A DNA stretch of 64,000 nucleotides from Aphelocoma coerulescens (GCF_041296385.1 NW_027184064.1:1054001-1118000); one strand, 5' to 3'; numbered from the stretch's first letter, positions 8,977-21,236 are shown. Notes: generated from the letters alone by a model not told the origin. Numbers and translations are program-made.

Positions 8977-11219
8977 GCACGCTGTGATGTGTCCTGCTGC
9001 TGCAAGCCAAGCCAAATTTCTCTAGTGGTATGCTGCTCCCCTTTATCCCCCCCCCCAGGACCGGGAGGTCCAACGGGACTGAGAAAATGGAGAACAACCC
9101 GACACTGTGGTACTGGTCTGGAAAGGTGTTTTCAGTATAATGCACACCTCCATTCCTGAAAACTCACTTTGGGAATTATTAGCTTGGGCTGCCTTGCAAG
9201 GGATTCCCATGGACAGAGACATTGCCCTGGACTTTGGATTATGGCAGGGACTTGGCTGTGCTGTGGGGCACAAGCTCCCATTTGGGAGCCCAGCAGCCTG
9301 AGAATTATTCCGAACTTGGCGTTTGTTATTTATGCTGCTAACAGACCTTGACTGTAGCAGCAGAGCTGGCTCGCCTATTTCGGTAGTGAGTGATGGAGGA
9401 ATGTCTGAAGGGGACCCCACTGACTGGGCTTCAGGGGCGTGTGGTGCTGGATCTGAAAAAACCCCCCAGCTTCATGGGCAGAGCCTGTGCTGGCTCACCC
9501 TGCACAGTCACAGGACTCCACGGCCCCCAGGGACCCCGTGCCAGAAGAGGCGGGGGTGTTGGGACAGCGGTAGGGCACACAGCCTGCCTTGCCGCTTGGC
9601 TCGGCGGTGGCCACGGCTTATCCAGGGCCGTGAATTAGCAGCTTAGCGAATTGGACCCCCGTGGCATCTCCTAGCCCGTCTGCACATGTATCCACTGCAC
9701 AAGGAACGTCCGGATCTACCTTCTTGGCCGGTGCAGCCCCAGGAATGACTGCACTGAGACTGCTTGGGTGTGGTCCATTGCCCTCTATGGTGCTGGACTG
9801 TTCTGCACAGCTGCAGAACTGAGCCGTCAACCTATTGATACATCATTTGCCTTTGCTGACATAGCTACCGAACATATCACGGCAGCTGGAGGAACTGCTC
9901 AGCTTGCAAAAGCAGCTAGTGCAGATGCCAGACGGGCATCCGAACGCGGCGGAAGAGCAAGGGCCAGCAGCAGCACCAGGCGCTGGCGCAGTGGAAGACA
10001 CGAGCACGGTGCTGGGAGAGGCTGCAGTGCTGGGGCCGGTGATGGTGCCAAATGCTGCTACGGAGCAAGAGAGGAACGCGGCGCTGGGTGTGGCAGCAGC
10101 CCTGGTGAGGGCCGTAGCAGCTCCAGTACCAGTTCAGTTTGAACCGGCTGAGATGTCATCCCATGAAGAGGCTGCTGTTCAAACTGCAGCACAGCCAACT
10201 GTATTCTGTGCTGTCTGTTCTGCCTCTAGCCAACCTAGCCAATGTGCCCCTCCCAGCCCACCTCTGTTTGCTCAGAGCACCTCAGAGTTGCTTTGCCTGA
10301 TGATTCCTCGTTGGGAAGTGAGGTAGATGAGATTTTGGCCCCGGGGCGTAAAACTGCCGTAGTCGGGCGGTGAAGGAAAAGGTTGCGCCGGTCTCACCCC
10401 TGGACCTTTCAGGACTGCACGGTAACAGTGCATCCGACCCACTACAATTGCATCTTAGAGTCAGTTAAGATGCGAGCATTGGAGGAGGGTGACTGGAGGT
10501 TATTGGAAACCCTTGGAATGCCAAATAGATTTGAGGATTCTGGGGGTAATCGGGAAGCTGTTACACTCCATCCACAGGCTGTTCCAGCAGTTCAGGATGG
10601 TAGTGACTCCCCGAAAGGGGAGATCCAAGCTTTCCCAGTGTATAAGGCTCTCCCAAATTCAGGCGACTGTGATAAGCTTTAGGTGATTGCTTGGAAGGTG
10701 GCACAGGATTTGCAATCCAAGGTGGCACAACATGGGCTAGGTTCTGCTGAGGTTATGCAGATAATAAGGGTGATAAATACAGATTTACTTGCTCCATTTG
10801 ATATCAGACATTTAGGTCAAATTCCATTTCAACCTATACAATTTACAGTTTTTGAGAAAACCTGGAGAAAGCTGCATTAGGGAATATGCAGCTCCCTGCT
10901 GCAGATCCTAGACGGACAGTGGGAATGGATGCTTGGATGGGGACTGGTCCCTTCTCTGATCCCAGTCTACAGGGTACTTTGTCCTCTAGCGTCCTGCAGC
11001 AAGCTCAACAGGTTGGAATGGCTGCCCTGTTGAAAACCATAGAGTTGTCTGCGTCTAGAAAGCAATATACTGAAATAGTTCAAGGGAAATCAGAGTCATT
11101 CCCCTCTTTTGTAGAGAAAGTCGCTGCTTCCCTCGAGAAGCAGGTTGGGGATTAAGGCAGATGGTATTAAGGCAGTTAGTGAGAGATAACGCAAACGAGG
11201 AGTGCAGAAAAATCATAGA

Positions 11220-11778
11220 TGTGGGATATGCCCAGCCCTTGCCCTGGAGGGATCTCTGCTGAGACAAGAGATTTCGCAATCACCCGGCAGGACTCCCTGG
11301 AAAGGCAACTACTTCTTGGGTCATGGTGAGGAAAGGTGGACCCACAATCCTTTGGAAGACATTATGCAGATCTTTCTGTAACCCATTGGTCTGTCCCAGA
11401 CCCTCTGTAACCCATTGGTCCCTCACTGATCCCCTGTATCCCTATAAAAGGAAGCCCCCTGGCTCTGTGGGGGAGAGAGCTCGTCCCTGGCCTTCCCCTT
11501 CGCCGGAGGGGACCAACAATAAAGCTACCTCTTGTGCGGAACCAGCCACATGGGCCTTCTCATCTCTCTCTGGTCTGGTTTGGCCTGGAGGTGCCCTGCA
11601 GAGCTGAGCTGGAATCACAAGCTGAATCACTAAAGAGATGATAGCCTCTGCAAGGGCCCCTCTGCCAGCAGCTGAGAGGAAGACACTGGGCCTCGGGAAG
11701 GTGATCCCTTTCGGGACCATCTCCCTGGACCGGTCACCTCTTCCTGGGTCAGAGCTACTGACCCCACCACCAGCTGTA
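11220..11778 (+). repeat. Solo LTR M inside E' gag
   Basis: 559 bp, starting TGTGGGATATG and flanked by the perfect 5-bp duplication ATAGA (11215-11219 and 11779-11783). Comparison with E shows an empty site (ATAGATGCC at 52320). It contains CTATAAAAG (about 11440) and AATAAA (about 11520), giving + orientation. No other copy is in the window. Confidence 0.92.
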
Positions 11779-11937
11779 ATAGATGCCTTACCAGGAGACG
11801 CTGAGGTAACAGACATGGTCAAAGCCTGTGCTAAGGTGGGATCTGGGAACCAGAAAAGATCTGCTTTGGCTGTGTTCCTGCAGCCTGTTCACACGTCTTC
11901 TGATCGTGAACCAAAGCAACCCAAACACGCAAAAAAA

Positions 11938-12236
11938 TGTGTCGGGGTCTCCTCCCCCTGCCATGTAGCCCTGGAAAGAGGGGCCCTGAGGGCACAGACA
12001 CACGGGGTTTCCCTGCCCCTGGTCAGCCTCGTTCCCCATTGGTTGGTTTGTGTTTCCTGCGCGGGCAAAAAGGACCTCGGGTCCCATGACTGTAACAGTT
12101 CCTCGGCAGAGCCCCGGCCATGCGGCTGGGGAAATAAACATCTCTGAAACATCTATCAAGAATCCGTCCATATATATTTCTTTTCCATGGGACTCCTGGT
12201 TTGATATAGGTGTGTTACAGCATCCCCACTGCAACA
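11938..12236 (+). repeat. Solo LTR of the element F family inside E' gag
   Basis: 299 bp, TGTCGGGGTCTCC to CACTGCAACA, matching the LTRs of F (20963-21236, 22899-23175) with extra short insertions. It lies in an A-run, so the duplication cannot be delimited. It shows that the F family, or its parent, has moved more than once. Confidence 0.93.
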
Positions 12237-12498
12237 AAAATGAAAGTGGCCTAAGCCGAGACAAAAAGAGAACACACCAATTCCCCAGTGCAAGAGGTGT
12301 GGCAGGCCAGGGCATTGCTCAGACTATTGTAGATCCCAGACTCATGCTGATGGTCGGCCTTTGTCAGGAAACTGCTTCTGGGGTGCAAGGAGGGGGAATT
12401 GCTCTCCAATGCAGTCGCTCCCCCAGACAGTGGCACAGGTACAGGCACAGGCCTACTCAGCCACCCTAGAAACGGCACCCAGGGATCAGATGGTTTTG

Positions 12499-12720
12499 AC
12501 ATCTATACCTCAGCCACAATCATCTTAGACTCTAGCGGTATTTATAAGGTTCCCTTGGATGCATATGGACCCTTAGCCCAGGGATCCAGTGCAATGCTGG
12601 TGGGAAAGCCTGACGTTGCCCATCAAGGAATCTTAGTGCACTCAGGAGTTATTGACGCTATGGTCTCCATGCAAAAACCCCCTGTAACTAGTCCTGAAAA
12701 GACCTGCCTTGCTAAATTAG
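12499..12720 (+). pseudogene. dUTPase domain remnant (E')
   Basis: Located between nucleocapsid and protease, the betaretroviral position. Motifs resembling the dUTPase fold are visible (SSGIYKVPLDAYGP, then GILVHSGVIDA). A 24-bp deletion relative to E removes the ADFKGQIC part of motif 3, so this copy cannot be active. dUTPase removes dUTP to limit uracil in viral DNA. Confidence 0.75.
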
Positions 12721-12869
12721 TGCCTTTTAAGTCTTGTGTCCCCAGGGTAGAACAACAAATTCACGGAGATAGCAGCAGTGGATCTATGGGACTTCCGCAG
12801 GCCTTCTGGACTGCAGACATCTCTGACCAAAGGCCACAGATGACATGTACCCTGGTCCTGCCGAACGCC

Positions 12870-13136
12870 CGTCCACCCCAGATTCAGCTTCGAGGTTTGA
12901 TTGATATGGGTGCTGATGTAACTATCATCTCCTTTACTGCATGGCCTCCCTCATGGCCTTTAGCCCCAGTGGGATTGGCCATCACGGGACTAGGAGGAAC
13001 CCCACAGAGCTATTTAAGCGAACAGCCTGTGGTGGTGAAGGACTCAGAGGGGCACACAGCTACAGTTAGGCCTTATGTTGCTACCACTTCCCTTAACCTT
13101 TGGGGATGGGATGTGTTGGCAGCTTGGGGGGTATGA
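12870..13136 (+). pseudogene. pro: Aspartic protease with DMG in place of DTG (E')
   Basis: The frame is open through LIDMGADVTII (D-M-G at 12903-12911) and ends just after GWDVLAAWGV at TGA 13134-13136. The catalytic D is present, but the invariant Thr is Met (ACG to ATG fits CpG decay). Copy E carries the same substitution, so it predates the split of the two copies. Confidence 0.8.
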
Positions 13137-13648
13137 ATTGGGACAAATTTTTGATAGAGGTCACTGTGCGTGAGAGCGCACAATATCCTACACTGCCTTT
13201 GTGGTGGTTCACTAACACCAATCCGAGTCAGACTCTGCTCAGTTAGTTGAATTAAGGGCTGTTACCATGGCTTTTCAACAATTCTCACAGGAACCTTTGA
13301 ATTTGGTTACTGACTCTGTTTATGTAGCAGATATCACTCAATGCTTAGATTGTTCACTTCTGAAGGAGGTGAACAATGCAGCTCTGTTTTCACTGTTGCA
13401 AACCTTGTGGTCTGCAATTCAGGCTCAAGTGCATCCATATTACATTCTGCACATTCGAAGCCACACCAATTTACCAGGTTTTCTAACAGAAGGCAATGCC
13501 AGGGCTGACATGCTGGCCAACCCTGCATGGGTAGGGCCTCAGCCTGACAGAATTGCACAAGCCAACGCATTGCACGGTTTCTTCCATCAAAGTGCACATA
13601 CCCTGCAGAAGCAGTTTCATTTAACACCAACCGAAGCACGTGACATTG
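13137..13648 (+). pseudogene. pol: RT stub joined to RNase H C-terminal half and integrase N-terminus (E')
   Basis: After protease only about 20 codons resembling the RT start (LPL-W...) remain; then the sequence jumps to RNase H (SAQLVELRAV, LVTDSVYVAD with a catalytic Asp, GNARADMLA) and runs into the HHCC region of integrase. The RT palm with YxDD is absent. An ERV-L solo LTR interrupts the frame at 13649. Confidence 0.85.
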
Positions 13649-14218
13649 TGTCCTGGGTTGCAGTGTATTCTATTACCATCCTCATGAGCCATTGAAATCA
13701 GGTGGGGCAGTGTTTCCCTGCCTCCTCCCCCCAGACTATCTTTCTCTTAAGGGCCCATCATTGTCCTGCCTCATGAGTCAGAGATAACTCCCTCCAGACT
13801 ACCTTCTGTTAATGAGCCTTATCAACACTTGGCCTCATGACTCATTACCCCATTGTGAGATGCTCCACCCAGAGGGAGGAACCAAGCATCCCATCGTGGA
13901 TATAATCTGAGACTCTGAACACCAGAGGCAACCCTTTCCACTGGATTTCCAGAGGACAGGAGCTACACAGCCACCACTGGATCTTCTGAGGAAGAGCAGA
14001 CCCTTTTTATCTACAGGATCACTGCTTCAGAGGACTGCAGCCACCATTCTACCAGACTGCTACCACCACCCTGCCTAAGAGGGACTCAGGTTTTATCTTG
14101 ACTCTGTCAGTTTGAACCACGGTTTTCTTTTAGTTTTTTTTCCTTTTTCTCTCATTTCCCCATTAAATTGTTATTCTGAATTGGTGCCTCCCACTGGTTT
14201 GTTTTTCAAACTAGTACA
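13649..14218 (+). repeat. ERV-L solo LTR inside E' integrase
   Basis: 570 bp, TGTCCTGGGTTG to CTAGTACA, with a perfect 5-bp duplication CATTG (13644-13648 and 14219-14223). Copy E shows the empty site. It defines the true LTR ends of the ERV-L family in this window. Confidence 0.96.
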
Positions 14219-15056
14219 CATTGTCAGCGCTTGTGCTGACTATCACGGACTCGCTGCGCCTTTGCCACCAGGGGTAAACCCCAGAGGGCTAAAAGCCTTG
14301 CAGTTTTGGCGAACGGAAGTAACTCACATCCCAGAATTTGGTCGGCTAAAATATGTGCATGTGTCTATTGACACTTTCTCCTCGGCTATGTGGGCTACTG
14401 CTCACACTGGAGAGAAGGGCCGTGATGTCATTGCCCATTAGAAATTGGCTTTCTCAGTCCTGGGTGTGCCAGCTTCTGTGAAAATCGATAATGGTCCTGC
14501 CTATGCCTTGGAGAAGACGGGGCAGTTCTTGCACCTATGGGGTGTAGACCATACCTCTGGTATCCCACATTCTCCTACTGGCCAAGCCATTGTTGAATGA
14601 GCTCATGGTACTTAGAAGCATGTTTTGGACAAACAGAAAAGGGGAATGTATAGAGAAACCCCACAGAGCCGACTAGAAGAAGCTTTGTATACAATTAATC
14701 ACCTTAGAGTGCCACAAAATTCAAATAATCCTGTTATTCTGAATCATTTTCTCTCATTGCAGTCTGCAGGCGAGATACAACTGCCCCGGGCAAAAGTCTG
14801 GGTGCGGAATTTATTTACTAACCAGTGGGAAGACCCACATGAGCTTATCGTTTGGGGTCATGGGTATGCTTGCGTTTCCACAGATACTGGGGTATGGTGG
14901 CTACCTTCAAAATGTGTTCGCCCTTACCTACAGCACCAGAGGCAGCACAGGCAACCTCCAAATGATGACCAGAATGCCAACCATCCAAATGGCAACCAGA
15001 ATGTAGATCATCAGCCTAATGACTCTTCTGATGATGACCAAGATGGCAACCATTAG
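14219..15056 (+). pseudogene. pol: Integrase of provirus E' with conserved nonsense codons
   Basis: The core has DVTHIP-like sequence mutated to EVTHIP (first catalytic Asp changed to Glu at about 14310) and IDNGPAY with the second Asp. The catalytic Glu codon directly precedes TGA 14598-14600. TAG at 14439-14441 and 14613-14615 are shared with E. The C-terminal SH3-like part is open from 14625 and ends in an Asn/Asp/His-rich tail (DDQNANHPN-type repeats). Confidence 0.85.
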
Positions 15057-15180
15057 GCAGATGGCTCTTCCACAAGCAGAGACTGAACTTTAAATTTCTT
15101 GTTAATGGAGTCAGATAGTTAAAGCCTTAAGGACATATTTAGAATTAATAACTGATGTAGATTTCTATTTAGGATTAATA

Positions 15181-16383
15181 GTGTGTGCATGCATAGGTGC
15201 TAGGAGAGTGCCACCTAAGTGCGTCCATGAGGGACCCTGTAGGAATAAACGTGGCATCGATGCACCGAAGCTCTCATTCAATAGAGGAGGGGTCGCAGGA
15301 GCTGGGCTTTAGAACACTGACTGCTCCTGGAGGGCTGCGAGAACATCATGGTGGGGGGCAGTGGACCTCAACAGCTGGCAGGCGCGGCTAGAGCATGCGA
15401 CGCAGTAGCCAAAGAAAGAGAGCAGTGAATTATCAGATTTTGATGCTGGGTCTGAGGATCAAAGGACTGGGCTGAAAAAGCGAACAGCCACAGATGGTAA
15501 CTGGGAGCTGCCAGAGAAAAACAAGCCCTACACTGGCCCGGCAAACACCGCTCCTGTGGACACAACACCGACCAAGATGAACAGGACACAGCCAAAAGAC
15601 CAGACGAGTGCATGGAAACTGAGACGATGCAAAACGGCTCTGATGTCCACCACAGAAACAGACACGCTGTCCTGTCACCAGAACTACGACCAAGACCTCA
15701 ACCAGATAAGTTGGACACCTTTGGTGTCTCCCCAGATCTTACCCCCTTTTGTTGCTTTCCCACCAGTTAATTTTTCCTACCACCACCCCTCCGCTTTGCC
15801 CTTCCTGCAGCCACGCTCCCCAATACCCCTGTTGAGATGCTTTCTGTTAAGTTGCAGTCCCTTTCTATTTACTACTTGTTATCCATTCCCTAGACATCTG
15901 TTCCCATACCCTTGTTACCGTTATACCATTTCCCTTTCCCCAGACTTCTGATTAATAGAGGGGGGAATGCAGAGAAGGGGGAAGGGAAAGGTCCCCCCCA
16001 CATCTGAAATTGCAATTTTTTAGCTTTATTTAAAACCCCAACAGAAGCAACTGCCAGAACCCATGCCTGCATTCACCACCATGATGCCCAATACCCAACA
16101 CCTATCACCCTGCCGTCCTCTGGATGCTCCTGGTACCACTGGCAGTGGATGCTTGAACTGTACTGCAGCCAAAGAGACCCTGGCAAAGACTACTGCCCCC
16201 CATGGGAGCCTCCATACCAGCATCCAGAGAGTAAATCCTCTGAAAGATCTGAGAACTTGTTGGGACGTTGGGTTGTGGGTGCTTCTGATTGTTTTTGTTG
16301 TTTTATGTATGTTTGATTGTTTAAGATGTGAGGATTTGGGGATCTTTGGGGGAAGCCTCTTTAATTAATGATGAAAGGGGAAT
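15181..16383 (+). pseudogene. env: Env-like remnant and 3' untranslated part of provirus D
   Basis: No strong family match over most of this stretch. An open frame at 15556-15951 is Pro/Ser/Phe-rich. The frame 16063-16368 ends with a hydrophobic segment (VGLWVLLIVFVVL, about 16270-16310) and a short cytoplasmic-like tail, the layout expected at the end of a retroviral transmembrane envelope protein. A purine-rich tract (GAAAGGGGAA, near 16373) precedes the 3' LTR. Where E' ends and D resumes (about 15181) is inferred. Confidence 0.4.
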
Positions 16384-16998
16384 TGTGGAGGCTGGTGAGC
16401 CTATGATACAAAGGACAAAGAGAGTCTGCTGGTGAGACAGTCCCTGGTATCAGAGAATCCTCCCTAGGTTAGGGTGACCAGAAAGGCTTCCCCCAGAATG
16501 CTTTGCCCTGCTATGTTAATATACCCCAGTTCTGCTCCCTTGGTTGGCTCGTGGCCACTCCACTCTCTTGCTACCTTATATGTCTCATACCTTAGAAGGT
16601 TTTCCCCTCCCTGTTCTCCCCATTGGCCTTTGCCTCTCACCACTCCCCCAGAGCTTCCCCATTGGTCTCCATTCCCTAGTCCCGCCTTTGTACTGCCCCC
16701 ATGCCCTCAGCCCCACTCTCGTACTTAAACCTAGACCCTGCATTGTTCTCTGTCTTTGCCTCTGGAACTCTTCACAGTGTGGAAGCAATAAACTGCTCCT
16801 GTGGAAATCTATGCAAAGACCCTTCCTGCCTCTTTGCTGCCGAGCCATATTGCTGAAGCTATCAGTGCGTTTTTGTGTGTATGTGTGTGTGAATGTATGT
16901 AGCTGATCCTGCTGAGCGGCTTCGCTTTGGAGATGCTTTTTAGAGATTGCAACACCTTGTGCTCTGGCACAGAAGCTGCAGAGCACGAGATAGTAATA
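16384..16998 (+). repeat. 3' LTR of provirus D
   Basis: 615 bp. It matches the 5' LTR with about ten substitutions and one 14-bp deletion near 16610, and is followed by the duplication ATGCCC at 16999-17004. Confidence 0.95.
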
Positions 16999-17004
16999 AT
17001 GCCC

Positions 17005-19790
17005 ATTTTGAATTATTAGGGGTCAGCTAAAATAACTAAACTTAAAACCAAAAGCATTTCCTTTTTCTTTCTCTTTTCCTCTTCCTCTGTCTTCCTTTTT
17101 CTTTTTTTTCATTTTTTCTTTTTCAGGGTAGAACCCTATGAGAAGATGATTTTTACTTTCTCATTCTGTCCCTCTTCCATTCATATCCTTCTGCAAGGAA
17201 AAGAATCCTACCAGTAACCAAGAAAAAAATCAAACCAGCAACAATAACAACAACCCCAAACAAGTTGTATTCTGATTTACAAAACTTTTTTTAGCATAAG
17301 ACATATTTATAAACATTGGAGACATTAGAGGTGTTCTTATGAAGTCAGTCTGCTAGAAACTGTGTGGCAGGTTTGGAGATAATAGACTTGTGTTTTGAAA
17401 ATTGCTTGTTTAAAGAGAGAGGTTAAAATTCTCCATCCATGGAAGTGCTAAGCATAGGGTTGAGACAGGAAAGAGTGTGTGTGTGGTCTGTATCACTGGT
17501 CCATCCTCCCAGCTGCCATGCACAGGCTGTGGCACTTCGGGTAGAGTTCTATGGAATTGTGCTCTGTTGGAAGAAAATCTTTTTTCCACATTAACATGAG
17601 TGGAATTTTTTATGGTGCTACTTGCCCTCATGCAGCATCTCCTTTGGGGATATTAAACAGTTATTATATCTTTTATAAAAGCTAAATCTGATTCATGGAG
17701 GCGCAAAGAGGAAAAACAGTATGAGCTGTGCAACATTTTCCTCAATAGTAAACCAGTCTTTAAATACTTAAATTTGCACAAAGCACTAATCAGGCAGGGG
17801 GAAAGGCTTGAATTATTTAAGCTAATTTATCTAACAGAAAAAAAACCCCCAACCCTCCACTGCAGGATTTCCATCTGTCTCCAATGGCAAACAGCTACCA
17901 CCTGCTTCCTGTAAATGGCGGTATGAGATTATTACTCAGTAAATGTCACAATTTCCATTTCAAAACTCCTTTTCAGCTGCCTGTTTCTACAGTAACAAAA
18001 TAATAATTCACCTGCTACCATGGTCAGAATAAATCCTCTATCTATGGAATAAAGGTAAAGAGACCTGGAAAAATATTTTTTTTTTTGGTTTTTGCTTTCA
18101 GTTATATAGAATTGTACCTAGATGATGATGTGTGAGACATACATTCCACTGCATATTTTAGAAAAGAGAACATTTTTTAGTCTTAATGCTCTAGTAATGT
18201 AAAAGGGCAAAAGTTGCTAGTTTGCATATGCAGTGGCACCCATCAGTGACCTCTAAATCCATGCAAGTATGTTGTAAAGTATTACTGTTAGTACAAAGAA
18301 GAAAAATGTGCTTTAGGAAAAAACATTTATTTTCTAGAATTGCCTTGCCTTTGTTAAATAATTCCCTCAGGTCAAGATATTCCTCAAGCTCTGCAGTAAA
18401 TGTAAGGATGCATATTCTCCAGATTTATTTTGAGGAGCTATAAGTGGAAAGTCAGGCTGAAGTGGGTGTGGATAGAAGAGTATTTTAGTGCCTGGGTAGC
18501 CAGGGCCTTCAGTTTCAAGTCAGTGATCTGGCAATGATCAGCAATCAAAGAAAGCAGAAGGCTGTATGATATTACATGCTCTACTGACATTCTGGTTTCT
18601 GACCAAAAGGCAGTGAGTTTCAGTATCATAAAAGAATCATACAGTGGACTATGATCATGGTGTCACTTGTACATTGACACAGGCTGACATTTATTAGTAC
18701 ATGTCTTAATGCAACACATATCTTTCTGTATTATTTGCACTGTGATTAAAACACAATACAGTTCAACCTTATTTTTATGGAGCACTTCATACAAGTGTAT
18801 TCCCTTTGTATCCCCTTTCTTTTCAAATCCTTCATGGTTACTTCATGACTCAGTCATGCTTAATATGCAGGTGATAAGGGAACCTGCTTGAGAAAAGGGT
18901 TTTTTAATTTGGCAGCAATTTTCTGTGCTCCAGTTCCAGACTTGGATGTACCTCTTTGTGTCCTCCTTCCCCTCCAATATAGAGTCTGACCAGGGACTTT
19001 TCTGACCCATTTGTGTGCACCCAATCTCTGTGTCTCAAGAAGCCATTTTGCAGCATTTTACCTGATTAGAGAGACTTTTATTTCCAAATGTGCCCATGTA
19101 TTTATAATGTTCTAATGATGTGGAATACAGGCAACAGAGTATTTTTCTTCTGGGTAGTAACCGGCACTGTTTGTTTTGCATGGATCTAAATGTGTAGTTA
19201 CTAACTTAATTATTTTACTATAAAATTAAGATTTTTTAAGTCTGTGCTTTTCTCAGAAAATTCAGGTCTTCTAAATAGCTGTCTAACTTCAGACACACTC
19301 ACTGTGTTTCCCTTCTGTGACAAAGACAAGAATTTCTAGGATACGAGCCAGATATTGATGAATGGATCCCTTCAGAGATGACTATTCTTTTCTACTTTAT
19401 ACTCAGAACTGACAGCAGGTATGCGTTTATTTTGGGTGCTTCTGTTTGAGCCCTAAATTGGGATAGCAGAACCAGGGTTCTTGCCTCATAGTTCAGTGCT
19501 TCCTTGCTCCTAGGCAGAGGTGTATTGCTTTCATAGGAGCAAAGTGAATATTTTATGCACAACATGAACAATTACTACAGAATATTATTACAGAAAGACA
19601 TCAGAGAATGCAAGCACAGTTTAGGTTTGTGTATCTATCGGTGGGGTCATCCCTAGTGTTCTGAACATAGTTATGGGACGCGATCACAAGTTAATTCCTA
19701 TTAAATCTCTGCCAAACAATCTGCTGTTAGGAAGCGGGTAAAATCTTCTGAGTTTTGTGTCCTTGAAGTACAAGTACAGTATTGATGAAT
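17005..19790. other. No gene recognised; AT-rich DNA
   Basis: Pyrimidine-rich tracts at 17055-17120, but no long open frame, RNA gene or mobile element that I can support. Confidence 0.5.
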
Positions 19791-19799
19791 GTGTTAGAC

Positions 19800-20200
19800 C
19801 ACAGAGGAGGGTCACTATGGAAGTGAGGTGCCCGAGGTGTACATCACATGAGAAGATGTTGAGGAGAAGAGAGTGCTACAAGGGAATCTGCTGGCAGTCT
19901 GCAACTACTTAGTGAAGGAAATGGAGCCTGGCTTTTCTCAGAGGTGCACATTGAAACAATGAGAGCCAACAGTCATGGGCTCTAGCAGGGAAAACCTGAA
20001 TCATAACTAAAGAATGAATATATCATGATGTTAATAGTGCATCACGAGGAATGGTTGCCCTGACAGGTTCCTAGGAACAGCCTCTTTTGACAAAGCTCTT
20101 GGCGACCTAATCTAACAGAAGTTAACTCAATTTAAATGAGGAGGTTTTATTAGAAGACACCTATAGGCCCCTTCCAAGCTAATTTTCTTATGATTCTACA
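19800..20200 (+). repeat. Probable old CR1 LINE 3' end
   Basis: The right end (about 20150-20200: AGGCCCCTTCCAAGCT ... ATGATTCTA) resembles the CR1 3' untranslated end. The rest is too diverged to be sure. Confidence 0.4.
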
Positions 20201-20403
20201 TGCTTTCCCCCCTGATTTCACTGAACAATTCTCTAGACTGCAGTGAAGAGGGTACTCTTAGTACATCTTTCTCTGCTCTGGGGAATCCTGTGTCCTCCTG
20301 GTAGCAATCACAGAGTCAATGCTGACTTGTCCCATTAGCACCTTTGCTAGCAGTTTATGTGGCTTATAGACCAAGATTATGCTGCCTTTGTGAGGATGTT
20401 ACT

Positions 20404-20850
20404 GAAAAATGATCAGAGCTCCTCTCCTGTGAGGAAAGGCTAAGAGAATTGGGATTGTTCAGCCTGGAAAAGAGAAGGCTTTGGGGTGACCTAACTGTGG
20501 CCTTTCAGTAACTGAAGGGAGCCCACAAGAAAGATGAAGAGAGACTACTTACAAGGGCCTGGAGCAACAGGACAAGGGGGAATTGCTTCAAACTGACACA
20601 GTAGGTTTAGGTTAGATGTTAGGAAGAAATTCTTCCCTGTGAGGGTGGTGAGACCCTGGCACAGGTTTCCCTGAGAAGCTGTGGCTGCCCCATCCCTGGA
20701 AGTGTTCAAGGCCAGGTCAGATGGGGCTTGGAGCAGCCTGGTCTAGTGGAAGGTGTCCCTGTCCATGGCAGGGTGTTAGAACGAGATGATCTTCAAGGTC
20801 CTTTCTAACCCAAACTATTCTATGATTCTATGATTCTATGATAATACTAA
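20404..20850 (+). mobile_element. CR1 LINE 3' fragment
   Basis: Truncated CR1 copy, with the typical block GTTCAGCCTGGAAAAG, then AGGAAGAAATTCTTCCCTGTG and GTCCTTTCTAACCC, ending in an ATTCTATG tandem tail. That tail is the hallmark of avian CR1 3' ends. Confidence 0.92.
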
Positions 20851-20962
20851 GGTGTGATCAGTGTAGGTTCTCAAAAAGATTGTTTTGAATGAATAGTGGT
20901 TGTTATCCCTTTTCTTTTCAAGTCATACTGGTACAACTAGAAATGTGACAGAAATGGTCAGG

Positions 20963-21236
20963 TGTCGGGGTCTCCTCCCCCCGCCATGTAGCCCTGAGGG
21001 GAGGCACGGGGTTTCCCTGCCCCTGGTCAGCCTCGTTCCCCATTGGTTGGTTTGTGTTCCCTGGCGCGGGCAAAGGACCTCGGGTCCCGGACTGTAGCAG
21101 TTCCTTGGCAGAGCCCGGCCACGCGGCTGGAGAAATAAACATCTCTGAAACATCTATCAAGAATCCGTCCGTATATATTTCTTTTCCACAGGACTCCTGG
21201 TTTGATATAGGCGTGTTACAGTATCACCACTGCAAC
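20963..21236 (+). repeat. 5' LTR of element F
   Basis: About 274 bp, TGTCGGGGTCTCC to CACTGCAAC. It has a CCATTGG box, AATAAA at about 21134 and a GATATAGGCGTGTTACAG end block shared with the other F-type LTRs. Confidence 0.92.

Larger units (their letters stand above)
9087..12498 (+). pseudogene. gag: gag of provirus E' (matrix, Ala-rich spacer, capsid, nucleocapsid)
   Basis: The start at ATG 9087 aligns with ATG 50069 of E. The order is matrix-like (9087-9400), a GC-rich Ala/Gly/Pro spacer (9870-10140), capsid (about 10480-11155, with a major-homology-like QGKSESFPSFVEKV near 11080), and nucleocapsid with an intact CCHC zinc knuckle C-x2-C-x4-H-x4-C at 12289-12330. Frameshifts, stops (for example near 9300 and 10330) and two solo LTRs break it. 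A single CCHC knuckle is visible. Confidence 0.85.
8593..15180 (+). mobile_element. Provirus E': RT-deleted betaretrovirus-like ERV inside D, 3' LTR missing
   Basis: Collinear with provirus E (49134-55320) from 5' LTR through gag, dUTPase, protease, RNase H remnant and integrase. Homology stops at about 15180, 60 bp or so before the 3' LTR would start, so the 3' end is lost. Three solo LTRs interrupt it (11220-11778, 11938-12236, 13649-14218). It shares with E the RT deletion and three nonsense codons in integrase, hence both copies descend from an already defective source. Confidence 0.88.
5507..16998 (+). mobile_element. Provirus D: betaretrovirus-like ERV carrying host-derived sequence
   Basis: It is bounded by LTRs 5507-6135 and 16384-16998 and by a perfect 6-bp duplication ATGCCC (5501-5506 and 16999-17004). 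Its own internal parts are a Lys3-type primer site, a Gag matrix-like and proline-rich region, DUSP1-like then GNL1-like host sequence, and an env-like remnant before a purine tract. A second provirus (E', 8593 to about 15180) sits inside. No D-type protease, RT or integrase is seen, so D would depend on helper proteins. The LTRs differ at roughly ten positions plus a 14-bp indel, so the insertion is fairly young. Confidence 0.88.

Noticed and set aside
15181..15240. Search for the 3' LTR of E'
   Set aside because: No TGTAGGTAC- or TGTGGATAC-type LTR start is found between 15056 and 16383; the element is truncated.
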